The notes under the pieces: model-generated
Told to the model about the DNA's origin: nothing
Database searches by the model: none
The model's input: the letters and a program-made list of their open reading frames with translations, nothing else
Shown: positions 27,244-35,516 of the stretch, piece after piece
Layout of the letters: every line of letters begins with the position of its first letter
Position numbering within the stretch: the stretch's first letter is position 1
Assembly: GCA_003611875.1 (NCBI GenBank)
Contig: RAYY01000017.1
Coordinates: 1 to 64,000 of the forward strand
DNA length: 64,000 nucleotides
Direction: 5' to 3'
Source of the DNA: a bacterium D16-56
Lineage (GTDB): Bacteria > Bacillota > Clostridia > Lachnospirales > Lachnospiraceae
Program-made: the position numbers and the translations under genes

Positions 27244-27411
27244 TTAACTTACTAAATGGAATAGGCTTTCTGAAAGATTTCCGGGCGGCAGGGGTGTACT
27301 GGCTATCATAAATTCACAATCCATTGGGCAGAGTCCGTTGTAGTTTCTGCGCCCCCAGTCGTTCAGGAAGAAAGCAAATTCTTTCTTCAACTTCTTTGAC
27401 ATTCCCGGCAT
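27244..27411 (-). CDS. Small conjugative-transposon-type protein, altered C-terminus
   Basis: A 55-residue frame starting MPGMSKKLKKEFAFFLNDWG with a perfect AAGGAGG five bases before the ATG. The first 30 residues resemble a small cysteine-containing protein common in Clostridia conjugative elements (usual continuation with CRKC-type cysteine pairs, by recall). The second half here (DCEFMIASTPLPPGN) does not look like it, so the gene was probably truncated by a deletion. Function unknown. Confidence 0.45.
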   Translation of the reverse strand: MPGMSKKLKKEFAFFLNDWGRRNYNGLCPMDCEFMIASTPLPPGNLSESLFHLVS

Positions 27412-27431
27412 AGTGCCTCCTTCATAAAAAA

Positions 27432-27478
27432 CCGCCCGTTTCCGCAGTAACAGCCGGAATGGGCGGACAGTGGTTTTT
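27432..27478. terminator. Hairpin with flanking A and T runs
   Basis: CCGCCCGTTTCCG pairs with CGGAATGGGCGG; AAAAAA lies before it and GGTTTTTTG after it, so it can work on either strand. Confidence 0.6.
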
Positions 27479-27942
27479 TGTGTAGCGTTTCGGGGCGGTT
27501 TTCAAGGAAAATACAGCCGTAGAGCCGCCCTGAAATCTCCCTTGGTATTACGGACAGGGCAGACTATGCCTGTGAGATTGTCGTGTTTTGGTATCGTTTC
27601 AGTGTTCATTTGGCCGGTTCCCTCTGCTGTCGTTCCGGCCCCCATCCTTGGCGGCATTTCGCTCCGCTTGGTACGCTCGTTGCGGTCAGGGTTCCTCCGT
27701 TTCCCTGCCGGAAGTCGTTGCGCTACATCGCCGGGGAGCATATCCCATACAGGAACGCCTTTGAGAACTGCGCAAAAACCAAGGGCTGGATCTGGAAGAA
27801 CCGGCACAACTGACGCAGATTTCAAAATCCGCCCTTGCCATCTATGGATCCAATGAGTATAAAGAAATCTCCATATAAATATATTGTGTTTAATACACCG
27901 TTGTAATGTTCTATCGCTGTTTTTGCAAACTCTTTTATCTGA
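27479..27942. other. Element debris, overlapping frames but no supported gene
   Basis: Frames exist on both strands (27470-27856 plus, 27502-27825 minus), but neither shows a ribosome site or recognisable protein. One frame ends IPYRNAFENCAKTKGWIW, which looks protein-like yet matches nothing I know. Best treated as the remains of an integrated element. Confidence 0.35.
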
Positions 27943-28390
27943 TCATAAGCAACTCCATTTGCTCTTTTCCATCGATGAGTTAACCAAACTCCCCTCATCC
28001 AGCAGAAAATCATAAACACTCAGGATCAGCACTCCATTGTCATTGTAATATGAAGCAGGCACATCTTTCGTGATGATGATCTTCTTGAAGAAATCGCCGG
28101 TCAGCGTCAGGGAACGCTGCGCCTGTTCCATCTTGGCTTGATCTGGAATTGCATAGGCTGACTGGATATAATAACGCCTAGAACCTTTATTACAAATGAA
28201 ATCAATTTCCAACTGTCTGCGGATCCCGTGACCTCTCTCATTGGTTTTATTCAAAGTGATGACTCCCACATCCACGTTAAAGCCCCGTATCTTTAACTCA
28301 TTGGAGATAATATTCTCCATGGCATGAGTTTCTTCCAGTTGACAGAAATTAAGACGGGCATTGCGTAATCCTAGATCAGTAAAGTAATAT
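27943..28390 (-). pseudogene. C-terminal fragment of a DUF4143 AAA-type ATPase
   Basis: Reading from about 28390, KKYYFTDLGLRNARLNFCQL leads to ENIISNELKIRGFNVDVGVI and RQLEIDFICNKGSRRYYIQSA, the DUF4143 domain that ends a common family of AAA ATPases. The ATPase half is missing. The first codons overlap the end of the redox-protein gene, where YILKK runs into KKYYF, so a junction formed here. The normal C-terminus is also extended by a foreign tail after FLLDEGSL. Confidence 0.75.
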
Positions 28391-28801
28391 TTCTTTTTTT
28401 AAAATATACTGGTATGAAAATTCAATTCCTTTACAAGTCAGATTTTCACACATATGTGGCGGATCGTTTTCTGAAAAACCTGTAGGGCGTAATTCAAAAC
28501 ATCTTAATGAACCAAATGTACTGTCAAAAGCAGACGCAAAATCATAACAGACAGATACAATTTCTGTTTCTGTTTTTCCCAGTTCATTAAGATAAATCCC
28601 TATAAACATAAGCGTTCCTTCGACCAAACCACATTGCGCCCTATACCCGCCTGCACCATGCAATCCAACCGCAGACCAAATCACCTGTGGTTCGATTATG
28701 GTTTCAAATAATTCACTCAGACAAATGATCGCTGCCCTTGCGCAGTTTATATCATCATTCCAGTACAATTCATGTACCCTGTTCTTTATATATTCCTGCA
28801 T
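28376..28801 (-). CDS. C_GCAxxG_C_C-type putative redox protein
   Basis: A 141-residue protein of the C_GCAxxG_C_C family, thought to bind a redox cofactor through spaced cysteines. Visible are NCARAAIICLSELF, the GLHGAGGYRAQCGLVEG core, and later cysteines in SVCYDFASAF, LRCFELRP and CENLTCKG. The first family cysteine is retained in NCA. The last few residues (ILLY) come from the junction with the ATPase fragment, so the C-terminus may be slightly altered. Confidence 0.75.
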   Translation of the reverse strand: MQEYIKNRVHELYWNDDINCARAAIICLSELFETIIEPQVIWSAVGLHGAGGYRAQCGLVEGTLMFIGIYLNELGKTETEIVSVCYDFASAFDSTFGSLRCFELRPTGFSENDPPHMCENLTCKGIEFSYQYILKKEILLY

Positions 28802-28852
28802 AGTATGCCGTCTCCTTGATGCTCGATTATCCAGTCAGGCAAATACGAATTA

Positions 28853-29224
28853 TCACACGCCGCTTTTTATAAACTCAATCAATTTTTCTAAATCATCAAA
28901 ATGATCATAATCTCCAATCAATCCTTCCCGATGGTAAATAACTCCATTTTTCTCATTCCTTTCAAGGCAATCAAGTAATGCTTCAAGCCCATACCTTTTA
29001 GCAAATACTGTGAATCCGTATGGCTTCATTTTTGATAACAGCCCTTTATGGCAGTCATTTTCACATAAAAAACAGTTTGACATTTCTTTTTCAATAGAAC
29101 ATTTTCGATTTTCACACCATTCTTTATCTTTGCACTCATCAGAGTTACAACCATTACAAGTAATATTTTCATGACATAAACAACAGGCTAATCCACATCT
29201 TGCAATTCCAAGTTCTCTTTTCAC
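28853..29224 (-). CDS. DUF3795 cysteine-rich protein
   Basis: A 123-residue protein with ten cysteines in its first 65 residues (RCGLACCLCHENITCNGC, ECKDKEWCENRKC, CFLCENDCHKG), the DUF3795 zinc- or cluster-binding pattern, then a helical tail. Function unknown. It lies 51 bases upstream of the C_GCAxxG gene on the same strand, and the two are probably cotranscribed. Confidence 0.85.
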   Translation of the reverse strand: MKRELGIARCGLACCLCHENITCNGCNSDECKDKEWCENRKCSIEKEMSNCFLCENDCHKGLLSKMKPYGFTVFAKRYGLEALLDCLERNEKNGVIYHREGLIGDYDHFDDLEKLIEFIKSGV

Positions 29225-29853
29225 TTGATTTTTCTCCTTAATTTTTTATATTGCTTCTCTCATAATTCCTATTTGTTATCGGATTCATTATACTGCAAGG
29301 GATCTATACTTCATCATAAATATGTTTTTTCAGTTCATCCATTATGTTAATCTCCTTATTCTGGTTTAATAATTGCAAGTCCGCCTCTCCTGAAATGCTT
29401 TGATATGCCGTGTTTTGGCGCGATTTGCGAAGTTTGCTTTTTCCTTGGATATTATGAAAAATGCAACGAAATAAGCAAATCGAGGCAGAACAGGGCAAGT
29501 TGATGCCGTCAAAAGTAGTAAAAACGTAGTAGGAATTGGGGGATTTTACTACTGTGCTGATATGCAAATTTATATGTACTTTTCAACATTTAATGCTATG
29601 CAATCAATATTAAAGAAACAAGCAAAACTCCAATCAAAAAAATCCAAATTGTGATATTTTTCAAAATTATTTTCAAAATCTTACTTATCCTGAATTATTC
29701 ACGGAACAACAGCGCAAACTGCTGAATCCCGCATAGTTACTGTATTTTAATCGAATAGTGCTTTTCACTTATTTAGTGAATAGAAAAGACCTCTATCTGT
29801 GGTAAAATGTAGGTGCCCAATCCAAACAGATATCTCAGAAAGAAGGTCTCTCT
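29225..29853. other. AT-rich gap with a truncated gene start
   Basis: No intact gene. On the minus strand near 29343 an AAGGAG site precedes ATG and MDELKKHIYDEV, followed by a stop. This looks like the cut-off start of a transposon-encoded small protein (TnpV-like, by recall). The last 100 bases (from about 29760) are the left part of an IS1380-type element. Confidence 0.4.
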
Positions 29854-30360
29854 ATGGATATTTTAAACACCATGAACTTAGAAAGCAATAGCCAAATTAA
29901 AATAAATTTTGACAGAGGCGATCTATCATAAAGATAATACGAATCGGATGCAGGTGGTCTATCAGATGATTAGTTCCTGCTTTGAGGATGATTATGCAGA
30001 TGAACTGACAAACGAACCTGGGATGACGGCTATTTTAGAGAAAGACTCTTTGGCATCCCAACCCACCCTATCACGATTTTTTAACCGCATGGAGGAAGAT
30101 ACACTCAGCCAGTTAAACCAGATTATCCAGCTTAAGGAAAATGCAAAGCTCCGTGAATTCGCAGAAGATGAAAACCAAGCGTTGTACCGTGCAACGAAAT
30201 TCAACCAGGTGGATTATGCCGTCGAATATGGGGAGTTCCTGTACCAGGCTGGTACATGGAGCCATCCGCGCAGGGTGGTTTTCAAAATAGAAAAACCGTA
30301 TGGGCAGATGATTCATCTGCGTCCCTTTATCGTTTCAACAATGGAAATCCCCTTTAATTC
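29854..30360 (+). pseudogene. IS1380-family transposase remnant
   Basis: AGAAGG precedes ATG 29854 and MDILNTMNLESNSQIKINFD, then a stop after about 25 residues. From about 29930 another frame gives NRMQVVYQMISSCFEDDYAD and LASQPTLSRFFNRMEEDTLS, the IS1380 N-terminal block. After QLKENAKLREFAEDENQALY the central catalytic region is skipped, and only WSHPRRVVFKIEKPYGQM and a few further residues remain. At least two internal deletions and a lost C-terminus. The frame ends inside the neighbouring cupin gene. Confidence 0.75.
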
Positions 30361-30710
30361 TAAACCACTGCGTCATCCATCGTATAACCCTCGAGAGAAT
30401 TTTCTTTTACCTGAATACACGCAAAACTGATTGCAGAATCCGCTGCCGCGAAAAACTGTCTTTTGCCCGCAGGAGAAATGCGAATCCAGTCCCCAGCCGC
30501 AAGCTCCACATCTTCTCCATCAATCACTGCTTTCCCTTTTCCGGCAAGGACAACATAGATTTCTTCATTGTTCTTGTGGGAGTGAATAAAGGGTACACTT
30601 GCCCCTGCCGGCAGATTATTAATACTTACTTCTGCTCCGGTTAAAGAAAGTTTGTCATGAAGTTCTGTTCTTGCATCCTGCGCCACACTAATCTTACTAA
30701 AGTTTACCAT
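30360..30710 (-). CDS. Cupin domain protein
   Basis: A 116-residue single-domain beta-barrel. The metal-binding motif is visible as SVPFIHSHKNNEEIYVVLAG (H, H, E) and GDWIRISPAGKRQF for the second motif; the usual second-motif His is replaced by Lys/Arg-rich residues. Enzymatic role unknown. GGAGG eight bases before ATG 30710. Next to an Rrf2 regulator on the same strand but with a separate gap of 130 bases. Confidence 0.85.
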   Translation of the reverse strand: MVNFSKISVAQDARTELHDKLSLTGAEVSINNLPAGASVPFIHSHKNNEEIYVVLAGKGKAVIDGEDVELAAGDWIRISPAGKRQFFAAADSAISFACIQVKENSLEGYTMDDAVV

Positions 30711-30840
30711 GAATTTTACCTCCGAATGTTTTGTTGTAACTTCTTTTGATACTTCAAATTATACCATTTGCATATTGTAATGTCAATAGTTACAACTAAA
30801 TTTATTAAAAAAATTCCCCGTAATTCCTTGGGTGAAAGAA

Positions 30841-31287
30841 CTACGGGGAATTGGGGGTCTTCAGCAATTTTTCTGCATCATTCATAATATCTTGTATGGA
30901 TACGGACCTCATTTTCCTTTCCATTGCCTTCTGAATTTCTTCCAGTCTTACATCTAAAAGCGCATGAATATTTTTCCCAACAGGACAACGTTCATTCGGG
31001 CTTTCATGAAAATGGAAAAGCCTTCCATCTTCCACACATTCCACTGCATTATACACGTCTAATAATGTAATCTCATCTAATCTTTTTTTAATATCTGCAC
31101 CTCCGCTTCCCCGCTTAACATTGATGATTCCTGCCTTTTTTAGCTGTTGCAGCAGGCGTCTTATGACAACAGGGTTTACATTCACACTGGATGCAAGGAA
31201 ATCACTTGTTACTTTATAATCGTTCTTAAATGTTTCGATACATATGAGAACATGAACCGCAATCGTAAATCTGCTAGATATTTGCAT
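30841..31287 (-). CDS. Rrf2 family transcriptional regulator
   Basis: Winged-helix dimer of 148 residues starting MQISSRFTIAVHVLICIETF. The wing and recognition helix FLASSVNVNPVVIRRLLQQL and the GGADIKKRLDEITLLDVYNA block are typical. Only one cysteine (ERCPVG) lies in the region where IscR/NsrR have three, so it is more like YwnA-type Rrf2 proteins without an Fe-S cluster. Likely target: the adjacent cupin gene and itself. Confidence 0.9.
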   Translation of the reverse strand: MQISSRFTIAVHVLICIETFKNDYKVTSDFLASSVNVNPVVIRRLLQQLKKAGIINVKRGSGGADIKKRLDEITLLDVYNAVECVEDGRLFHFHESPNERCPVGKNIHALLDVRLEEIQKAMERKMRSVSIQDIMNDAEKLLKTPNSP

Positions 31288-31350
31288 ACTACACCTCAAT
31301 CCTTATTTATTCCATTAAAAATCCTGTTCTTCCCCCTCCGCAAATCGGTT

Positions 31351-31678
31351 TCACAGCCATCCCCCCCAATCTCCATAATCATATGTGCCGCTGCCGTGGT
31401 AAAGCTTCCCTTCTGCCTTCAGCTGTCGGAAAGCTTCTGTCATGCGGGTTAAGATCTCTGGCTGTATATCCAATGAATGGTGCGCCGGCCGCTGCTGTCG
31501 GCCTGTCCGTGAGTTTTTGTACTTCATCATATATGTTTGCAATCCCCAATCCTGTATCGATAAGCAGGCTTTTCTCACTTCCATTCAGCAGATAACAATG
31601 TGTTTCTTCCCAATGCCGATATTCACTGATAATATAGGTCTCATGATCCAATTTGTCTATGGTAAACCAATTATCCAT
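31351..31678 (-). pseudogene. MBL-fold hydrolase with internal deletion
   Basis: From ATG 31678 MDNWFTIDKLDHETYIISEY and LLIDTGLGIANIYDEVQKLT are the N-terminal strands of a metallo-beta-lactamase-fold enzyme. The HxHxDH metal site should follow but is absent. After about residue 65 the frame shifts, and another frame gives DIQPEILTRMTEAFRQLKAE and YGDWGGWL, the family C-terminus. A deletion removed the core. Confidence 0.7.
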
Positions 31679-31697
31679 TATCCTTGATTCCTTCCGA

Positions 31698-31910
31698 CTA
31701 TAATTTATGTGACTGCATATATTCATCCTTCACCTTATCAATCGTTTTACCGCCAATGCCGAAGTTTTTATCTGGCAGCTCTTTGATCGTAGTCACGAAA
31801 AATTCCTGCGGCACTTTCATAATTTCAGAGGATACTTCTGTTAATCTCTTTATCAGAAGCTCTTTTTGCTTATCGGACAATGCTCCGCTTTCAATTGTAA
31901 TGTATGGCAT
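31698..31910 (-). CDS. 4-oxalocrotonate tautomerase-like protein
   Basis: A 70-residue tautomerase-superfamily protein. After Met removal, Pro1 (MPYITIESGALS) is the catalytic base. The GALSDKQKELLIKRLTEVSS helix and the FFVTTIKELPDKNFGIGG strand fit. ATG 31910 gives the required N-terminal proline; the frame upstream to 31934 would destroy it. Substrate unknown. Confidence 0.9.
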   Translation of the reverse strand: MPYITIESGALSDKQKELLIKRLTEVSSEIMKVPQEFFVTTIKELPDKNFGIGGKTIDKVKDEYMQSHKL

Positions 31911-31923
31911 TTTGCTCCCCCTT

Positions 31924-32250
31924 TTACGTTCCATGTATTGCTGGCCCTATTATACTACAACAGAAACCTATTCGCAAATAGACTTTCTGCAATGGATAGA
32001 AGATTTCTACATATGACGCTTTTGTATCACGAGCCGGGTCTTTGATGTCAGCATGCTGATTCTGAATCGGAGTCAGTCTTCTGATCTTGATTACGTCATA
32101 AAGAAGATCTGTCATTCTCTGCGTCAGCCATATATTCTCATCCTCATAGCTCATTTCCATGCTATCCGCATTATTTCCAATAGTTGCAACATATATCAGA
32201 TATTCAGCTGCCGAGTTATGAATGGCTGTCTTATTTTTCTTTTCTGTCAT
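31924..32250 (-). pseudogene. RhuM-like protein fragment
   Basis: Starts MTEKKNKTAIHNSAAEYLIY and IWLTQRMTDLLYDVIKIRRL, the N-terminus of RhuM-type (virulence-protein, phage-associated) proteins. After about 65 residues the match is lost, and the tail is a few degraded blocks (FYPLQKVYLRIGF). GGGGAGG precedes the tandem ATGs. Usual length is above 300 residues. Confidence 0.6.
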
Positions 32251-32265
32251 CATATTCCTCCCCAT

Positions 32266-32460
32266 AATCCCGGCAATCCTAAATCCCTTTTTACCTCTGC
32301 GATATATGCGGTATGTACCTTGAATTCATACTTCGCTTCTATGTACTCCTTAATCATCTTGTATATAACTCGTTCTTTCGGCTTGTATGCTGCGACTCTT
32401 TAGCGATATTATCAAGCGGCACTTTGCCCTCACCCTCGCCAAACTCCACTTTTACGTTGA
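32266..32460 (-). pseudogene. Out-of-frame tail of rlmD
   Basis: Beyond the rlmD stop, a one-base shift reads YDSVINVKVEFGEGEGKVPL and a second shift reads AAYKPKERVIYKMIKEYIEA followed by VHTAYIAEVKRDLGLP. From memory, this is the C-terminal extension carried by many gut-Firmicutes RlmD proteins. Two single-base changes (one beside an A run near 32478) and a truncation have cut it off from the enzyme. Confidence 0.6.
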
Positions 32461-33870
32461 TTACACTGTCGTATTTTTTGTGGAAAGCATTACAACCGTC
32501 TCTGTATGCACTGACCAGCAAAATAAATCTACCGTTCTCCCCCTTGTCACCTCATACCCCCATTCTCCAAGATACTTTAAATCCCTTGCCAGTGTCGCAG
32601 AGTCACAGCTTACATACACGATCCGCTCAGGCGCCATCTTTATGATGGTGTCCAGACACACACGATCGCATCCCTTTCTGGGTGGGTCTACAACAACCAC
32701 ATCCGCCCCCATACGCTTCTTCTCATATTGATCCGGAAGCACCTCCTCTGCCTTTCCCTCATAAAATTCAACATTTGTGATTCCGTTTAACGCTGCATTT
32801 TCACGGGCATCCAAAACCGCCTGAGGAATGATCTCCACCCCGCACACTTTTTTTGCCTTTTTTGCTAAGAACAAAGAGATTGTTCCGATTCCGCAATATA
32901 CATCCCACACCGTCTCCTGTCCGGTAAGCCCTGCATACTCCAAAACCGTCTCGTACAGACGCGCTGTCTGGACTGGGTTTACCTGATAGAAGGAAAGAGG
33001 AGAAATATGGTACTGTACCTCTCCAATATAATCTGTAATTCCCCTTGAACCATATAAATTCACAATTTCCCTGCCCATGATCACATTTGTCTTCTCCTGA
33101 TTGATGCAGCAGGAAATAGATGTGATTCTCTCTCTGCCATTTCCCTCATTTCCGTCAAATAGGGCAATCAGCCTTTGTACTAATACCTCTGCATTCCTTA
33201 GATCCTTTGCCCTTCCGTTGATCACCAGGCATACCATAATCTGATTGGTTCTAAATCCCTTTCGGATCAGCACATGACGCACAAGTCCAGTATGGCTCGT
33301 CTCATCATATGGGAAAATCCCATACTCCGCCATATAATCCTGAATGCATGTTAAAATAACCTGATTTTCCGGTACACCGATCAGGCAGTTTTGGCTCTCG
33401 ATGATTGTGTGGGTTCTTCCGGCATAAAATCCTGAAATGATTTTTCCATCTTTATTCTTTCCGAAAGGAAACTGGGCTTTGTTTCGGTAGTGCCATGGAT
33501 GCTCCATTCCGATAATGGATTCAAATCGTTGGCGGCAGTCTATACCGCCGATCCTGCGCAGGTTATTTAGAACCTTAGCCTCTTTAAACCGCAGTTGTTC
33601 CTCATAGTCCATGGCCTGAAGCTGACAGCCTCCGCAGCTTCTCGCCACAGGGCACGGAGGTGTGATTCTGTGCGGGGAAGGCTCCAGCACACGAACCAGC
33701 CGGGCAAAACCATAGGATTTTTTGGTCTTCATTACCTTAGCTTCTACCCGATCACCGATGACCGTGTCCTTGACAAACCAAATAAATCCATCTTTTTTGC
33801 CAATTCCCTCGCCGGCATCACTGATATCCTCTATTTTAACTTCAAATATTGTGTTTTTCTCAAACTTCAT
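32461..33870 (-). CDS. rlmD: 23S rRNA (uracil-1939-C5)-methyltransferase
   Basis: RlmD/RumA methylates U1939 with SAM. Seen are the TRAM domain (IFEVKIEDISDAGEGIGKKD), the Fe-S cysteines (CPVARSCGGC), FYQVNPVQTARLYE, WDVYCGIGTISLFLA, VVVDPPRKGCD and the YVSCDSATLARDL nucleophile region. ATG 33870 opens the TRAM domain; the frame extending to 34086 is not coding. The protein stops at LSTKNTTV after 469 residues because a base is missing in an A run; the usual extension continues out of frame. The catalytic part is complete. Confidence 0.92.
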   Translation of the reverse strand: MKFEKNTIFEVKIEDISDAGEGIGKKDGFIWFVKDTVIGDRVEAKVMKTKKSYGFARLVRVLEPSPHRITPPCPVARSCGGCQLQAMDYEEQLRFKEAKVLNNLRRIGGIDCRQRFESIIGMEHPWHYRNKAQFPFGKNKDGKIISGFYAGRTHTIIESQNCLIGVPENQVILTCIQDYMAEYGIFPYDETSHTGLVRHVLIRKGFRTNQIMVCLVINGRAKDLRNAEVLVQRLIALFDGNEGNGRERITSISCCINQEKTNVIMGREIVNLYGSRGITDYIGEVQYHISPLSFYQVNPVQTARLYETVLEYAGLTGQETVWDVYCGIGTISLFLAKKAKKVCGVEIIPQAVLDARENAALNGITNVEFYEGKAEEVLPDQYEKKRMGADVVVVDPPRKGCDRVCLDTIIKMAPERIVYVSCDSATLARDLKYLGEWGYEVTRGRTVDLFCWSVHTETVVMLSTKNTTV

Positions 33871-34323
33871 ATAGACCTGCTTTCTCCATCCTAACAGTAA
33901 ACCTTCATGCGCCCGGCGGCGGATGCACCAGCAAAAACGCCAACAGACACTAAACTCCCATCCCGAAGCCTGCGCTAAAAACCCACTTTGTACCAAAAAA
34001 AATTCTGTCATTTTCTTCCAAAAAACGTTAGATTTTCTTTTTATAATTTCGATTTCTTTTATAAAACGCACAAACTTTGGACACATTTCTTTGGTATTCT
34101 ATACATGTGATGCAGAACGGACTACTTAAACCGCTTAAAGGGGCGCATCATAATAATGGACATAAAGGTTCGTTATTCCTTACATATAGAACCCGGCGGC
34201 ACACAGCGCGCAACCGTTGCCGGGTTCGCCAAACAAATCGTCGCTTCTGCCTGTTCCCAATATACAGGCGGGAACGCTTTACATAGATAGACAACCATAC
34301 TCTAAATATGAGTACCTCCTAAT
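33871..34323. other. Intergenic gap upstream of rlmD
   Basis: No supported gene. Contains a third copy of the ACAGTAAACC repeat (33894-33910) and, at 34180-34275, a GC-rich stretch with CCGGCGG/CGCCGGG-like pairings (AACCCGGCGGCACACAGCG and TTGCCGGGTTCGCC) that could fold into a hairpin. Confidence 0.4.
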
Positions 34324-34378
34324 AAGGGCTGCCGCAAAATTTTAAGATACCAAGCTTTAAAATCTTGCGGCAGCCCTT
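34324..34378 (-). terminator. Large terminator after yhaM
   Basis: Inverted repeat with 22-base arms (AAGGGCTGCCGCAA and TTGCGGCAGCCCTT plus further A/T pairs), one mismatch. On the minus strand it follows yhaM by about 25 bases. Confidence 0.8.
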
Positions 34379-34403
34379 GTTTAACCCAGAATATGCCTGC
34401 GTA

Positions 34404-35351
34404 CTATTCCTCTGTGGTCCTGCGGATGTTTGTCTCCAGCAACCGGCTGTATCCCAGCCATCCCATATTATTTCCACCGCCTCGCAGGGCCTCAATCATG
34501 GTCTCCATCTTGGCATCAGCATTATCTGCAAAGTTCAGCGCCAATGCCTCCAGAATTGCCGGTTTCTTGGGCGAACCATACTCCAGCTCCCCATGATGGG
34601 CCAGAATACAGTGCTTCAGCTCTGCAGCCAGACGTTCAGGAAAACCAGGAATGGTGCAGATCCGGTCTGCAATCATCTCTGTCCCAATAATAATATGACC
34701 CAAAAGCTGGCCGTCATCAGTATAATCATTCTCCGGAAACGGCGACAGTTCACGAAGCTTTCCGATATCGTGGAAAACTGCTGCTGTCAGAAGCAGATCC
34801 CGATTCAGCATAGGGTATGCAGCAGCAAAATAATCACACATTTTCGCTACACTTAAAGTATGCTCTAGGAGTCCGCCTACAAAGCCATGATGAACGCTTT
34901 TGGCTGCACTGTGAAACTTAAAGGCTTTGATAAATGCCGGATCCTCCACAAAATAGCTTTCTGTCAGCCTTTTTAAATATGGATTTTTAATACTGGAAAC
35001 CAATATCCGAAGATTTTTGTACATCTCCTCCAAATTTTTGTCAGATACCGGAAGATAATTTTCGGGAAGATATTCCCCCTCATCTGCCTTGCGGATCCGT
35101 TCCACATTTAACTGGTTTGCTCCCATAAATACACTTACATCCCCGTCGATGCGCACATAATCCATTGCCTCAAAGGTGCCTACGCCCGGAGAATTTAGAT
35201 TCCAGATTTTTGCATCCACGATACCTGTCTTGTCCTGGAGCATAAGCCGCCCGTATTCTTTTCCTGTCTTTGTCACTGCAATCTGTTTGCTTTTGCACAG
35301 ATAAACCTCTGAGATCCGCATCCCTTCCCGTAAGCTGTCAATATACTTCAT
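34404..35351 (-). CDS. yhaM: YhaM-type 3'-5' exoribonuclease
   Basis: OB-fold plus HD-domain nuclease that trims RNA (and single-stranded DNA in vitro). The OB domain covers about residues 15-105 (AVTKTGKEYGRLMLQDKTGI), and the HD domain has HTLSVAKMCDYF and FHDIGKLRELSPF metal ligands, followed by GTEMIADRICTIPGFP and ILAHHGELEYGSPKKP. 315 residues, normal. Monocistronic with its own terminator. Confidence 0.93.
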   Translation of the reverse strand: MKYIDSLREGMRISEVYLCKSKQIAVTKTGKEYGRLMLQDKTGIVDAKIWNLNSPGVGTFEAMDYVRIDGDVSVFMGANQLNVERIRKADEGEYLPENYLPVSDKNLEEMYKNLRILVSSIKNPYLKRLTESYFVEDPAFIKAFKFHSAAKSVHHGFVGGLLEHTLSVAKMCDYFAAAYPMLNRDLLLTAAVFHDIGKLRELSPFPENDYTDDGQLLGHIIIGTEMIADRICTIPGFPERLAAELKHCILAHHGELEYGSPKKPAILEALALNFADNADAKMETMIEALRGGGNNMGWLGYSRLLETNIRRTTEE

Positions 35352-35516
35352 GCCTGTCGCCCTTTTCTTTCCCTTATATTGTGTAACCGTTCAATGGCCT
35401 GAATCATCGGCCGGATCCAGTACAGCGTTGCCGAAATTTACGCAATACTGTACCAGAGCGTGTCTGAAAGCTCATTCAGGCTGACTGAACTGCTGCCTTT
35501 TACACTGCATTTCCTG

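Noticed and set aside
29304-29567. 87-residue minus-strand frame
   Set aside because: Only its last 12 codons have a ribosome site and look like a gene start; the long frame crosses non-coding sequence.
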